DNA from: Neodiprion pinetum
Lineage: Eukaryota > Arthropoda > Insecta > Hymenoptera > Diprionidae
Direction: 5' to 3'
Assembly (NCBI RefSeq): GCF_021155775.2
Contig: NC_060234.1
Span: forward strand, 12,637,871 to 12,701,870
Length of the DNA stretch: 64,000 nucleotides
Within the stretch, counting starts at the first letter, position 1. Each line of letters starts with the position of its first letter. This document shows, one piece after another, positions 22,712 through 33,543 of the stretch. Made by a program: the position numbers and the translations under genes. The notes under the pieces were generated by a model. The model saw only the letters and a program-made list of their open reading frames with translations, was not told the DNA's origin and ran no database searches.

Positions 22712-23539
22712 GAAACTGTGGTAAACGTCAACTAATTTTAAAAACAGTCATATAAAAGTACAAATCATACAGGCATATAAATATTTCTGATATAAGTGTA
22801 ATATTCTTAGCGTTTTCTGTTAGTTGTAACTACCGTGAAGACGAAAGTATAGTGTAGGTTGAGCTGTGTCTATGAGCTACAAGATGTACCTTTTTTTTTG
22901 ATAAATGAGTATTTATAGATATAAGATATTTGTGTAACGTTCTAACAAAGATATAATAAAATCGATTCACATATATAAACTAAATTCGTACGCTTTCTAA
23001 CTCAACCCAGACTTGTTTCTAGCTAACGTGAAATGATCTTCCTCTATAGCAGTGTACTATATACGCTTTCAATTACACATCCAAGATACGTTATGTATTC
23101 AAGTCTAGAGGTCCAATTAAAAACGTTTTTTAACACTGTATAATATTCGTTTAGACATAAATAATGAAAGATTAAAGCGTCATTAACAGAAAACATTTTG
23201 TCACGTTAGTTAAACGGACATTGTCAACACATTTTAATAGAAAAAATTTCCTTCATAATTTGAGTTTTAAAACGTACTTGCGAAACGTCTCTTAGTAGTC
23301 ATCAATATCCAAATATTAGACGATTACCATAAATATTAAAATAACGGATTTTCGATACGTTTTATCAACAAATTGAGATACGATTTATAAATGTTTGGTT
23401 TCAAACGTATAAAATTTGCATATGAACAACTATCGTAAGACGTCCACCAAAAACGTTTAATAAACCGAAATCACGGCGGACATTCTTCGCAATAAAATAC
23501 GTAGGTGCTGCACGTTTATTCTACAGAATAAAACGTTCT
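22712..23539 (+). repeat. Right subterminal region with ACGTTT motifs
   Basis: No coding potential after the DUF4806 stop. AACGTTTT or ACGTTTA-like motifs occur at about 23122, 23272, 23358, 23407, 23451, 23511 and 23532, with many single CG-containing variants between them. A probable poly-A signal for the DUF4806 transcript is AATAAA at 22955. The motif density mirrors that of the left side. Confidence 0.55.
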
Positions 23540-23586
23540 TTTTTGACGAATTTCATACGCTTTATATACTGGCATTGTTTATTGGG
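23540..23586 (-). repeat. Right terminal inverted repeat of the CACTA-like element
   Basis: Minus-strand reading gives CCCAATAAACA, ATG, CCAGTATA, AAG, CGTATGAAA and CGTC. It is followed outward by TC and the Crypton ATG exon. Confidence 0.72.
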
Positions 23587-23639
23587 TCATTAGACATATC
23601 CTCACCCTCGCTATACGTATCACTTTGTACATTATTCAT
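23587..23639 (-). pseudogene. Crypton first-exon 5' piece, separated by a 10.3-kb insertion
   Basis: Minus strand from ATG (23639-23637) reads MNNVQSDTYSEGEDMSN and then meets the transposon end. With one copy of the 2-bp duplication (TC on the plus strand, 13297-13298 and 23587-23588) removed, its frame joins exactly to the recombinase frame at 13298. Nothing else at this end is coding. This is the strongest evidence for the borders of the CACTA-like element. Confidence 0.8.
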
Positions 23640-23717
23640 AGTTATTCACTCACAGTTGTTCTTTCTGAAGAGCGGATGCGAAGCGACTGATACTTCGACG
23701 TTCGTTGACCGTATTAA

Positions 23718-26070
23718 GGGGTTAGGGGTAGTCAGAGGCCTGAAAAAACGATGATTTTCAATAATTTTTTTTTTGGTAGTTCATTGCTTCATTTTACAAA
23801 AATCAAAACATAGCTTCAGTACATCATGTTTCGACTTGACTTCACCAAAATTTCAAAAAAAAAAATTAATAATTTTAAAAGTTATCGATGTTTGTGTGGA
23901 GCCCGTTTCTCTAGAAGTCCCTTGCGGTGATCATCACAAGTCCTTGGAGATTCATCTAAAATCAATCGGACAAGAAAAATTAGTTTTATTAATAGATAAT
24001 CTTGTGCCTGATCGAAGTTTTTTTTTTTTTTTTCAAAATTAACAAAATGGCGGCCTCAGGAAATTTTTTTCAGATTTTCGAGAAAAAAACCGACAGTTAA
24101 TTGTTCAAAAAAATTCAAAATTTTTGAAAGAAAAAAAAATCCTTCGATCAGGCACGAGTTTTTAATGTTTTTCAAAAGTAGAATAAATTTTATTGAAATC
24201 TACCGAGCAGTTTTTAAGTTACAGTGATCACCAGTTCAAAAAACATAGTTTTGAGAAAAATGCATTTAAAGTTTTACTATTGATTTATGTCGAGTTATAA
24301 GAATTATTTAATGACTTACACTGAGTCATCTATTCCTGGACCATATAATAGTTCTTCAGCCGTCATAGCAGCTTCCAAAATATCGATTTGCTGGTGCCTA
24401 CGTTGCAATCTACCTTCTCGAGTGTTATCATTAGCGCGCTTATCTGCCACTTTCATACGTGCAGCATCCATTTTTTTAGCACACCGATGAGAATTAGGCC
24501 CACAATCCAGTCCTAGTGTATTCATTATGACTAATAATGAATTTATACCTTCATTGAATATACAAATAGCCACGTATGCAGCTATTTGTACGATAGTATA
24601 ACTAGTATTTACCGTTTTTGGGCATACTTTCCATACTAGTTGGTTAAAGCTTTCATTATTATTTTGATTGAATCCACCTACACATCTTAAAAGTAAATTT
24701 TCATTACTGAGATCTTCGTAAATAGGCTTGATAGCTTTTAAAACATCAGGAGGTAAGGGAGAATAATCGTGAACATAAGTAGCAAGCTCTCCTCTTGCTT
24801 CAGCGCGCTGGTAAGAGCACCAAGAATCTTCGCCTTTTGGACACATATCATGATTCGGCTTTTCATCGCTCGAGCCGTAGTGATAAAAGGTTGCCATTAT
24901 AGCAGATTTCATATTTTCAATAGACTCACAATGCCGGCGTATTGATAAACCATAGTATACAGTTAGTTTGTCTATTACTTTTCCTGTAAGCTTACCTCGA
25001 CCACCAAGACCTTTTTGATGAGTCTTCAGTGTACGTAATCGAGTCCCCATCCGCTTTTGGACATGCCCTATACATTCCTTTTTATTTACGGTTGTATTTT
25101 TGTAAGGATCTGATTTTATAATTCCTGAATAGGTCTTGGAGTCACCATCACCGATATAGTTTGCATACTTGACTCCATATTTTGTTTCAGAATGCGAAAA
25201 CATTTCGACCATCGCGTCCACCTCCATTTTTCCAGAAGACCCTTTGTGATTAGCAGAACACTCATATTCATGCGATTCATACCATTCCTGGAACTCAACT
25301 GTATTTGTTTTTTTTTTCCAATACTCACATAGCTTACAATATGCACTTTTAACGTTTATATCAAGAATCTTTCCAGTAAAATAGCCAATTATAGAAGAAA
25401 CTCCAAATGACGATGTATATCCCCGTTTCTGCCAGGTTCCATCTCCCGATACAGTTAAATGATTTATATCTTCATTTTCAGTTGTAGTCATTGCTTGCTT
25501 TTCATCATTCACAGCTTTCGTCATGAAGGCTTCTGCGACGGTTTTACCACAATTTAAAATCTGTTTCAGTAAAATTGTATGCGTACATTTGTCTAAAAAA
25601 GACGGCATGTCCATCAGGCCACAAAACTTGCACAATCCTTCGTATCCTATTCCTAGTATTCTCATTACAAAAATGAAACGTCTGTTTATTTCATAAGAAT
25701 GCCCAATGAAAGAACAGGAAGGAATATATTCATTTCCACAGTTATTACATGCAACTACAATCTTGAATCCCAGCCCACGTGTACTTGCTGTTTGAAACAG
25801 TACATTTCCATCACATTTTTTACACTTTATAAGAGCAGAAATCGCAGTGAATACCTTAATGAAATTTATTATTCGATATTCAGTACTGCTGTCTTCAGGT
25901 ACATCATCTTCAGTGTTTTGTTTTAATTTTTTAGAAGATGTACTCTGAATATTTTGATCACGTTCCGCTGTTTTCGGATTATACACATTCTTTCGTTTGA
26001 CTGAACGCGACTTATTAATCTTTTCAGAACTCCGAAGTTCTCTTGAAACCTTTTTAGAATCACGTCCCAT
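23718..26070 (-). mobile_element. Kolobok-type transposon, one end recognised
   Basis: TTAA (23714-23717) is followed by GGGGTTAGGGGTAGTCAGAG, whose first nine bases match the ends of the element at 5366-6252. The transposase lies on the minus strand with its C-terminus toward this end. I do not find the matching opposite end in 26071-26900, so the 5' end may be truncated, diverged, or disrupted. Confidence 0.72.
24316..26070 (-). CDS. Kolobok transposase (Mutator-like transposase domain)
   Basis: Intact 584-residue ORF with ATG at 26070. It starts with a basic region, then C-x2-C pairs (CKKCDG, CNNCGNEY). The core shows VSGDGTWQKRG (first Asp; about residue 205), GVSSIIGYFTG, then NYIGDGDSKTYSGI (second Asp; about 310), KECIGHVQKRMGTRL and GLGGRGKLTG, and CVGGFNQNNNESFNQLVW (last acidic residue; about 480). 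This order is the animal Kolobok pattern. Ends with a charged coil (RLQRRHQQIDILEAAMTAEE). Expected role: cut-and-paste transposition into TTAA. An intact ORF suggests it could mobilise the TTAA-flanked elements at 5366 and perhaps 32647. Confidence 0.87.
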   Translation of the reverse strand: MGRDSKKVSRELRSSEKINKSRSVKRKNVYNPKTAERDQNIQSTSSKKLKQNTEDDVPEDSSTEYRIINFIKVFTAISALIKCKKCDGNVLFQTASTRGLGFKIVVACNNCGNEYIPSCSFIGHSYEINRRFIFVMRILGIGYEGLCKFCGLMDMPSFLDKCTHTILLKQILNCGKTVAEAFMTKAVNDEKQAMTTTENEDINHLTVSGDGTWQKRGYTSSFGVSSIIGYFTGKILDINVKSAYCKLCEYWKKKTNTVEFQEWYESHEYECSANHKGSSGKMEVDAMVEMFSHSETKYGVKYANYIGDGDSKTYSGIIKSDPYKNTTVNKKECIGHVQKRMGTRLRTLKTHQKGLGGRGKLTGKVIDKLTVYYGLSIRRHCESIENMKSAIMATFYHYGSSDEKPNHDMCPKGEDSWCSYQRAEARGELATYVHDYSPLPPDVLKAIKPIYEDLSNENLLLRCVGGFNQNNNESFNQLVWKVCPKTVNTSYTIVQIAAYVAICIFNEGINSLLVIMNTLGLDCGPNSHRCAKKMDAARMKVADKRANDNTREGRLQRRHQQIDILEAAMTAEELLYGPGIDDSV

Positions 26071-26757
26071 GGTAAATCACTTGAGAAATAATTTATTTTA
26101 ACACAAAATCCATGTTAAAATAGTGTAATTGTCAAAGATCACGTGATTAGAAATTTACCTACATGCTTCCATGCCTGACAAATTTAGTCCCACTTTGACA
26201 ATGAATTATTTTGTACCTGAAAATATTAGAAGCTATTATTATCAGACTGGATCTTTTGGTATTTTTGGATACAACTAATTTCCAATAAAATGCACTAAAC
26301 ATAAATCGTTAATGAGACGCATTTTCAATTTTATGTGAATAAAGAATCTGTTCACAATAAACATTGCTTTTACTTACCTACCTCTGTTTGTCCAGACTCC
26401 CACTTGTTAGTGACATTTCACATTGAATTTCAGATTTTTTCTTTTAATAAATAACATCCAATTTCTGTATCATTTGATATTTGCGTCCGTTGAATATTTT
26501 CCGATATCGACCACGGTATTGCTGAACAATAGTATTCTTAGACAATTCACGCTACGTAAAAATAACAGCAACATAACCTCAATCCACGATTTTATGCACG
26601 AGAGATTTACAGCTCTTGAGTCTTGTCTCATTTTGTGTACGTTGATCCCCTCCTCAGCAGACGAAAACATCGTCGCGAGGCGATTTCACCGACCAATAAG
26701 ATTGACTTATTTGGCGCATGCGCATTGTATGTATAGTTTGAAGAGATTGTCCCGGTA

Positions 26758-26786
26758 TATACATACATACATACACACACACACAG
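26758..26786 (+). repeat. (TACA)n(CA)n microsatellite
   Basis: Five TACA units followed by six CA units. Confidence 0.85.
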
Positions 26787-26936
26787 CGTCCATCTGAAAA
26801 TGGTCGGAGATGATTTTGTAGATCTCAAAACGTGGAGATTCGTTGAAAACTCAACTTTTCATTTTCGGGGTGATCACAATAACTTCCTTTTTTCGCTCTA
26901 AACAGAAAAACGGGAAGTTGAAATGAAGGCCGGAAC

Positions 26937-27195
26937 TCTTCGCCTCGTAGTTGGAAAAAGCGAGTACTTCGATGATATCGTCCGTTCTTTCTTCTTGGGT
27001 TGAAATACGAACCAGCATTTCACTTTCGGGTCTTCTTCGGTTTATTTGTCGTAAACAACTGACATAAATAATTCAGGAGGCCGCAAATCTTCGCCTCGTA
27101 GTTGGAAAACGCAAATGCCACCATAATATCTTCCGTGCTCACCTTTTGGATTGGAATATGCGCCAGTATGTCATTTTTTTGGGTCTGGTTTGGTT
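26937..27195 (+). repeat. Diverged tandem duplication, two units of about 150 bp
   Basis: Units share TCTTCGCCTCGTAGTTGGAA, then ATATC-TCCGT, TTGGAT/GTTGAAATA-CG, CCAG-AT-TCA and GGGTCT...GGTTTATT blocks, at roughly 75% identity and fixed spacing. Confidence 0.65.
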
Positions 27196-28030
27196 TATTC
27201 GTGGTAAAACATCGCTTAAAACAGTGGAAAATGTAAGACGTATTTACCAATCATTCGAAAATGATAAAGAACTCTCGTAAAATTTGTTTGATTTCGTTTG
27301 TGGTATATAGAAATCGTTATTTTAACTTATGAAATGCTAGGTTCCGGCCGCTAGCATTTCATTCTCCTAAAATTAGTTTTTAAGTATTAATTCACTAGAA
27401 CTATTGATAAAAACTATTAGGAACTATAGAACTCTCAGGAATGCTACAGGAACAACCATGTTTTTATGAAATGTCAGCACATGAGATGCTAGGTTCACAC
27501 ACGTCCTTTCATGCGTTAAATGTTCACTGTAAAATGTTTTGTTTTTCTTTTTATCCCAATTCGTCTATGAATGTTATTCTTCTTCAAACCACCGATTGTT
27601 TATTGTTATTTTTGTTTTACTTAGCTGTGGTTCTGTTTATCCATGTTGAAGTCGGTTTAGCAGTTTTCACTTTCGTAGATGGCTTTTCACTCTTCCTTAT
27701 TTGTAAAAATCGTCCAAGAATAATAGAAATAAGGACTACGAGGTATTGAATCAACGTTGTTCCTTCGGCGTCTTCTCGTAGAGTCTTTCCCGCGTTACGG
27801 CGAATGCCGTCCCCCACATCATCGTCGTCCCGAAAGCCGCGTCTGGCATGTCACCGTACTATCTGACCTCACATTGCCCCCCCTGACTTTTATTTGGTTG
27901 TTTACCTAACAAGTAAAAGTCACAATATTCTGTTTACTTATTTTTGAGTTAGTTTGTCAATGTTAAAATTACATTTTTTCTCTTATATGACTATATACAT
28001 ATACATATATAGTATATATTATAGTATGTA

Positions 28031-29918
28031 TTGTGACGTGGATTTTTCCCTCACCTCAGCCACTCGGAGAAGATGACCAAGAACTTACTGCATGCACAAT
28101 AATTTGTCGTCCACGATGTACCCTGGATCTGAAAACAATATCGCGAAAGGTTGTTGGGCGCCTGGCGTGATCAGCACTCCTCGAAATCGTTAATGCGCTA
28201 TGCCGCGACAATATGCTCGGTAGCTCAGTACCACGGATAGGGGAGGGATAATTTTTGGGTAGAGAGAGCGTGAGATACGCAACACCAACCCGTTATTTCA
28301 CCAAGCTATGATAGAATCAAAATAATATATTTCCAGTCAACGATAATACGAAAGAAAAATGATTAAAAAAATTAATAATTCGAACGTCGCTCTTTGCGAC
28401 TCAAAATACAAACCGGGGAAATGATAATTCAACAGTCGCTCTTCGCGATTCAAAGCGCAAAACAACAGAAGTAATAAATCACCATTCGCTCTTCGCGATT
28501 CAAACTCAAATACTTAGATTTAACCAAAAAAAAAATAATATAATAGCAAGAGAAAAAAAATGACTAAATCTAGATAACTTCGACTGCCTACGAGCGCTAG
28601 TCGCAGTCTTAACAATAAACAATAACTCAAAATCCGGAACAGAATTTGACCCGCCGCGCTGACCGCGATCGTCCTCTACGGTATCGCGCTAATCATCACC
28701 TTGACTACTAAGCTCGAGGGCAGAGAAACAAACTATATCTGGTCGCACGGGCCGCGTGGGTCTCAATCTTAATTATTACCTTAATTCCTATTTTCTTATT
28801 CCTACTTTTGGCCAACTCATTACCACGCATCCGAGTTCAACTTCTTCCGCGATGTCGTAACGCGGTTCGCGAGTTCGAACGCTCCCCCTTTGACGATTCG
28901 CAACCTACACGAGAAATGACACTTTATCTTAATTGATTCGACGTGACCCCGTGCAACGGAATTTGGTTGCAATCAATTTGAACCAATGGTGTCTCGACTC
29001 AAACCCGTGACTCTACTTTCTTACGCACAACTCAGGTTACGATCACCAAGCAGAGGTATCGGCCAAAGAATTTCGAGCACTTTCGATAACGCAAATCCTC
29101 GATGGCTATCCGTTCCTCGACAAGCCGATATTTATTGCCTCTCGAAATTCTTCCGCGAGAATATTAACAGCGCTTACCGCTCCACATCCAATGCACGAAT
29201 GTCCCAACTCCCTCGTAATTTGCGCCAGCCAAATATTCCTCGCAACCACAAATTTGTATCGACAAACTAGAAACACGAATCTTACTCTAATTCGCAAACA
29301 GACTACAACCTTGGTTGGTCGCCAGAACTCGAGTGTCTTTTCGATGGCCGATCGGCCGTAACTCCGATCTTGTCACGCTAATCTCCTCGTCACGTCATAA
29401 CCTTAAGAATGCGCAACAATCGATCCATTATCGATTTCGGAGATTGGGCAACTTGATGCGCACCTGTCGTCGCTTCGCGGCGCAGAAGTTAACGCTAGAT
29501 CGCGATGTCGTCTTGCGCGCAGCTCTACGGTGTCCCGGGGTTGGGTGGGGTGGTGCTCCCTCGTCGCTAGCCGGTGTCTCGCGGTTGCTTTGGTCAGGAG
29601 CAGGCTGGGTGAGCGGGGAAGCTGCGGTGCGTTGGCGCCATCGGGATTCGCATCCGCCTTTGATTCCCGCACTGCAGGGATCTGCGTTTGCTCCCCCTCC
29701 GCAGCCTCGGCATCCTTCCCGCAAGATCGTCGCGGTTTCGCCTCGCCTCGAAATATCCTCGGCACCGGAGTAGGTCGCTGGCCTGTGGCCAGTGTACTCA
29801 AAAATGAAAAAAAAAAAACAAAATCCTGCAATATCTCCACCGTGATTCGCTATTGCGTCCCTGTCGAAGCTCGGATGCGTGACTCCAATTCTGGCGCTCT
29901 TCTATTATCATTTCGCGA
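28031..29918 (+). repeat. Long LTR-like repeat, copy 1
   Basis: The part from about 28850 to 29910 is the reverse complement of 62931-64000 (about 80-85% similar), proving a dispersed repeat of at least 1 kb. The proposed limits TGTGACGTGG (28031) and TATCA (29918) have the TG...CA form of an LTR, but I see no target duplication and no primer site. Three similar blocks of the type TCGCTCTT-GCGA-TCAAA are at about 28386, 28436 and 28487. On the minus strand a proline/arginine-rich frame (29840-29403, with a break) matches a similar frame in copy 2 (63029-63403). That may be a short coding region of the repeat. Confidence 0.5.
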
Positions 29919-31207
29919 CCCGATTCCTGAAGCCCTTATCCCTGGGTTCCGCCTAAGGTTTAGGGAGCACCTTGTAGCGGGCATGCATGCAAGAAATGCC
30001 ACGTTATATATAGTATATATGGATATATGTCGATCAACGTAGGATATATATAGTCGGACATTTAATATAAGTAAAAATGCTTTATAAAATTAATTAAATT
30101 TTTAAATTTCATAAATTTATGTAATAATATAAACTGTCAAGCGCTACTATAAGAGTTCCGTTCGTTGCATAGAAAAATTATTATCTCTCTCCACCCGTCA
30201 GAATTAGATTTCTTACGTGTTAATCAAATGGGAATTACAAAATTTCGATGCGGCACCTCTTTAAAAAATCGCACGGCGATTCCCTTTCACGAGGTTCAAT
30301 ATTATGTTATGAACTATGATTGCATGAAGCTGCAGATCGAATAAAAAATTTTTTTTTTTTTGAGGCGGTCTAATACATACATATACTATATATATGTAAG
30401 TTTGTGGCCTGTTTACCCAAACTTATCTATGAAAAACAACAAACACGCTGAACGGGTTACGGAAAGGATAACCAAGAGTGACCATCGCGGAATCATCGCC
30501 TCGGTAGAGAGGGGAGTGATTGACAGGCGCTCGAGACATCCACTAGCGTCATAGTGAATGCTCTGTAAAATATATTGTAAATTATATTGTAAATTATTCT
30601 TTTCATCATTGTCAACTAAGCCTACAATCCCGATCGTCAAAACCGACATTGTTGTTGATTTAGGTGACTATGAGTGTTATAATTATTTTTGTTATTATTT
30701 GTGTAATTATTTGTGATTGGTGTTAATATAATGTTTTAGTATCGTTTCTACATCAACCCAAGTCGTTGAGACTCAGGAATTATTATTTCCGCAACCCTTT
30801 TAAGTTATAAGAGTCACGCTTATAACTTAAATATATATCCGTATTAGGCTGATTCAAAAAAAACGGCTAATTTTTTTTTTTCAAAATCCTTACATAAAAA
30901 CTTCCGAGAAGGTGTGAAAGGACGCCTGTAAAAAGCAGAGCCCTTAGTATTATTATTAAGAGGTCGCGCATCGGGAATTTCTATTTCCCGTTTAAATGTA
31001 GCGTTACCGCTACGCCACGGAACTATTGCTGCAACCGGTAAAAAGGTTCCTTCTACTTAAGTTACATATAGAACTTTGAGTTGAAATTTCTCAATAATAA
31101 AAACGAATGGCGTCTTGCCGCTTTATATATTTATTGAGGGGACCCTGCCCTACAATATATATAAAAGTGATGGAAATCTGTGATTCCCAAGTTTGACACT
31201 CCCCTTG
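29919..31207. other. Anonymous AT-rich region with MITE fragments
   Basis: No gene. Around 30205-30230 the sequence TTACGTGTTAATCAAATGGGA resembles TTACGTGTTAATTAGATGGGA of the foldback at 13879-14806, and 30349-30374 ends GAGGCGGTCTAATAC after a T-run. A related end in the other direction (GTATTAGGCTGATTC then an A-run) is at 30841. These look like halves of diverged MITEs. (TA)n-like sequence occurs at 30005-30050 and 30378-30395. Confidence 0.45.
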
Positions 31208-31524
31208 TAAGAGGAATGGTGACAAATATTAACAGGAAAAATAAAAAACGTAAGTGGAGAAGAACTTAATCTGTGCTTACGGGGCGAAAATGACCACCAC
31301 GAAAATTGACTCGTGCGCCCCGGTCAGACCGAAGACACGCGGCCGAGCAATCAAATCGCTGGCATAGCAACAAGGTGTCGAGACCAACAAATCTTTGTTA
31401 GTAATTGATCTTTCAGAAAGAGTCAATTTTCGTGGTGGTCATTTTCGCCCCGTAAGCACAGATTAAGTTCTTCTCCACTTACGTTTTTTATTTTTCCTGT
31501 TAATATTTGTCACCATTCCTCTTA
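31208..31524. mobile_element. MITE with perfect 105-bp inverted arms
   Basis: 31208-31312 and 31420-31524 are exact reverse complements over 105 bp as far as I can compare by eye, with a 107-bp GC-richer spacer. The outer end is TAAGAGGAATGGTGACAAAT. Identity this high means a very recent copy or an arm-homogenising process. Flanks beyond 31207 and 31525 are unrelated. Confidence 0.85.
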
Positions 31525-31908
31525 GTCTCTCAGCGAAGACCTTCTTTTTCTTTTCCCTTGACGGTGAATGATCGTGATTCCTCTTCTTTCCCATTTCTTT
31601 TTGACTTTTTGCGTTTTTATTAATATTTCGCCTGTGACGACGTTGACACAAAGCGAAAGAATGAGAATAAACAACGGAGCAGGATATGGGTTGCATAGCA
31701 ACCCAGGAAAAAAGCTTGCTTTAAAACTTGTGGTGACAAATGAGGCAAGTGAGGGGTACTACAATTTGATCTCTTCGGAAGAGGCGCTCATACAATCACG
31801 ATTGAACTTCACTTAGGTAAGTTCGTTTAATCGTTAATTATAAACTATATTAAAATATATTAATTATATCAGTCTGTAGATGATAAAAGTCTTTTTATGA
31901 ACCCGTGA
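31525..31908. other. Non-coding 3' flank of the Harbinger-like element
   Basis: No supported gene. Open frames on both strands here are lysine- or phenylalanine-rich shadows. TATATTAAAATATATTAATTATA near 31850 is simple AT sequence. Confidence 0.4.
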
Positions 31909-32646
31909 CTAGTCCTCCTCGCTATCTTCATCAATCACGGTAGTAATATTGTCTTTATTGAATAACGTATTAAATATCGAAGCTGGTCTAGGTATTTTAG
32001 CCAAATATCGTCGGTGCGCTAAGTGAAAAATTATTGCAGCAACGTGTGCAGCACATTCACAGCAATATCTTGATATTCCACTCCATCGAATTGTATTTGG
32101 TTGATATTCAACAAAACATCTGTAAACCTTTCTTCCAATATGACGAGATCGTACTTGAGCCTTCAATATATTGGTTTTATCTCTGACAAACTGAATAATT
32201 ATGTTATCTGATTCAGTCATCATCTCTGCTTAGTATGATATTGCTTGTTTATATTGATAAGAACCCGTAAATAAAAGTTTCAAGTCTTTTTCGGTCATTC
32301 CTGGAAAATCCATTAAATCACAGGATAGAATTGTCTCAAATGGAAGTTTTTTTCGCTGCCAACCATTTTTATCTACTTCATCAGCAAATGTATTATCAGT
32401 GTGTTTTCGAGATTTGATCATTTCAACAATTAAATCTGAATTCTCTACATTAGAAGTAACACGTTTGTTGAACTGATTGTGAAGAAATAACGCGATTCTA
32501 TAAAAACTACTGACTCTGGGCAACATTTTGTTTTCGAATTTTTGGTCGAGTAGATGATATTTTTGTTTCAGCATTCCATGTGTTGCTTCGACGACCCAAC
32601 GAATTTTTATGACATATCTTGAGGCATTAGATTCAGTAGCTGTTAA

Positions 32647-33543
32647 GGGATCGTCTCAGTGTGAAATTTTCAAAAAATTGTTTTTTTTTTTTTTTGCATT
32701 ATCGTATAGTATACACTGTTCTAAACATTCTCTCAAATTTTTAAATCGAAATTCAAATTATTACGGTCGCTACAGCGTTTCTTGTAGAAAGGGAACGGGT
32801 TTTCTACCTGCGCGAGTACTAAGGTGCTTAGGTTCTATAACCTTGCAGAATAAACTGTCCAAGCATTTCAGTTCGTTTTTGACATCCACCACGGATAGAC
32901 GTACGAGAGAAACCCCCAAGAAAAAAATCAAGACCTGGCATCGCCGATTGATCGTAAGTAAACGATTTATATAAACTTTTCCAACTTCAATCTTTAAACG
33001 CGTTTTTCTCAGAATGGTGTTTTTCAAAACGGTTTCCACTCTCAAAGGAAGAGTTTCAAAGATATCTAGTTCCAATTTCGGGAGAACATTTTAAACGTCA
33101 TTCTTTATCGCGCTATGGAAGCTTTTTTTTTTTTTTTGAAAACTTCCTATTTTTTTTACGAAAAACTGTCGAAAAAAAGGGCCACATTCGACACTTTTTA
33201 TTCAAACCGCCGCCATTTTGTCAAATTTGAAAAAAAAAAAAAACCCTCCATAGCGCGATAACGACTTTCCTACAGCTCAATAATCTTTTTGAAATTTTTT
33301 TTTCAGATCAAAATTGCGGCCGTCATCGTGGAAACCGTGCAGCACCTTTTTTTTTCACGTGAAATTACAACAATTTATACAACAATGATGCACTCAATAA
33401 ATAAACTTTAAAAAAATCATTTTGTATTCTTCATAAACGTATTTATTTATGAAAAAAAACCGGACCGATTAGTTTATGTGAACATTAAAAAAAAAATTCG
33501 CGAAAATCAGTGATTTTTCGGAGTGTCACACTGCGACGATCCC
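32647..33543. mobile_element. TTAA-flanked MITE, 897 bp, inside the Harbinger-like gene
   Basis: The left end GGGATCGTCTCAGTGTGA and right end (inverted) GGGATCGTCGCAGTGTGA differ at one base. TTAA flanks both sides (32643-32646, 33544-33547). The interior is rich in A and T homopolymers, with no transposase. TTAA duplication and the GGG start suggest Kolobok mobilisation; piggyBac-type ends normally begin CCC. It interrupts the codon series between the second Asp and the catalytic Glu of the host transposase. Confidence 0.87.

Larger units (their letters stand above)
13299..23586 (+). mobile_element. CACTA/EnSpm-like DNA transposon with transposase and DUF4806 gene, 10.3 kb
   Basis: Ends are inverted: CCCAATAAACA then CCAGTATA at 13299-13321, and the same on the minus strand from 23586. 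Homology continues imperfectly for about 45 bp. The 2-bp TC flanks both ends and its removal restores the Crypton frame. Inside are a TNP2-like transposase (17642-19720), a DUF4806 gene (20320-22711), both rightward, and long subterminal regions rich in ACGTTTA. At least four foldback or MITE elements have landed inside. CACTA elements typically have 2-3-bp duplications and repeated subterminal motifs, which fits. The terminus CCCAA is not the classical CACTA/CACTG, so family assignment rests on the transposase. Confidence 0.78.
26071..28030. other. Anonymous AT-rich region with a local duplication and simple repeats
   Basis: No gene supported. Contents: a diverged direct duplication (about 26937-27035 and 27090-27195), each copy starting TCTTCGCCTCGTAGTTGGAA; a (TACA)n/(CA)n microsatellite at 26758-26786; and TATACA-rich sequence at 27990-28020. 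Open frames of up to 124 codons (e.g. 26423-26797) show no recognised motif. Confidence 0.6.

Noticed and set aside
26423..26797. 124-codon ORF as a gene
   Set aside because: Composition follows AT-rich DNA and it ends in a microsatellite; no motif.
26071..26900. Second terminal repeat of the Kolobok element
   Set aside because: No inverse of GGGGTTAGGGG flanked by TTAA was found here on inspection.
28386..28500. CRISPR-like array
   Set aside because: Only three imperfect blocks at irregular distances in a eukaryotic repeat; no spacer-repeat structure.
29315..30042. Plus-strand ORFs of 152-170 codons as a gene
   Set aside because: The minus frame, not this one, is shared with copy 2, and even that is only weakly supported.
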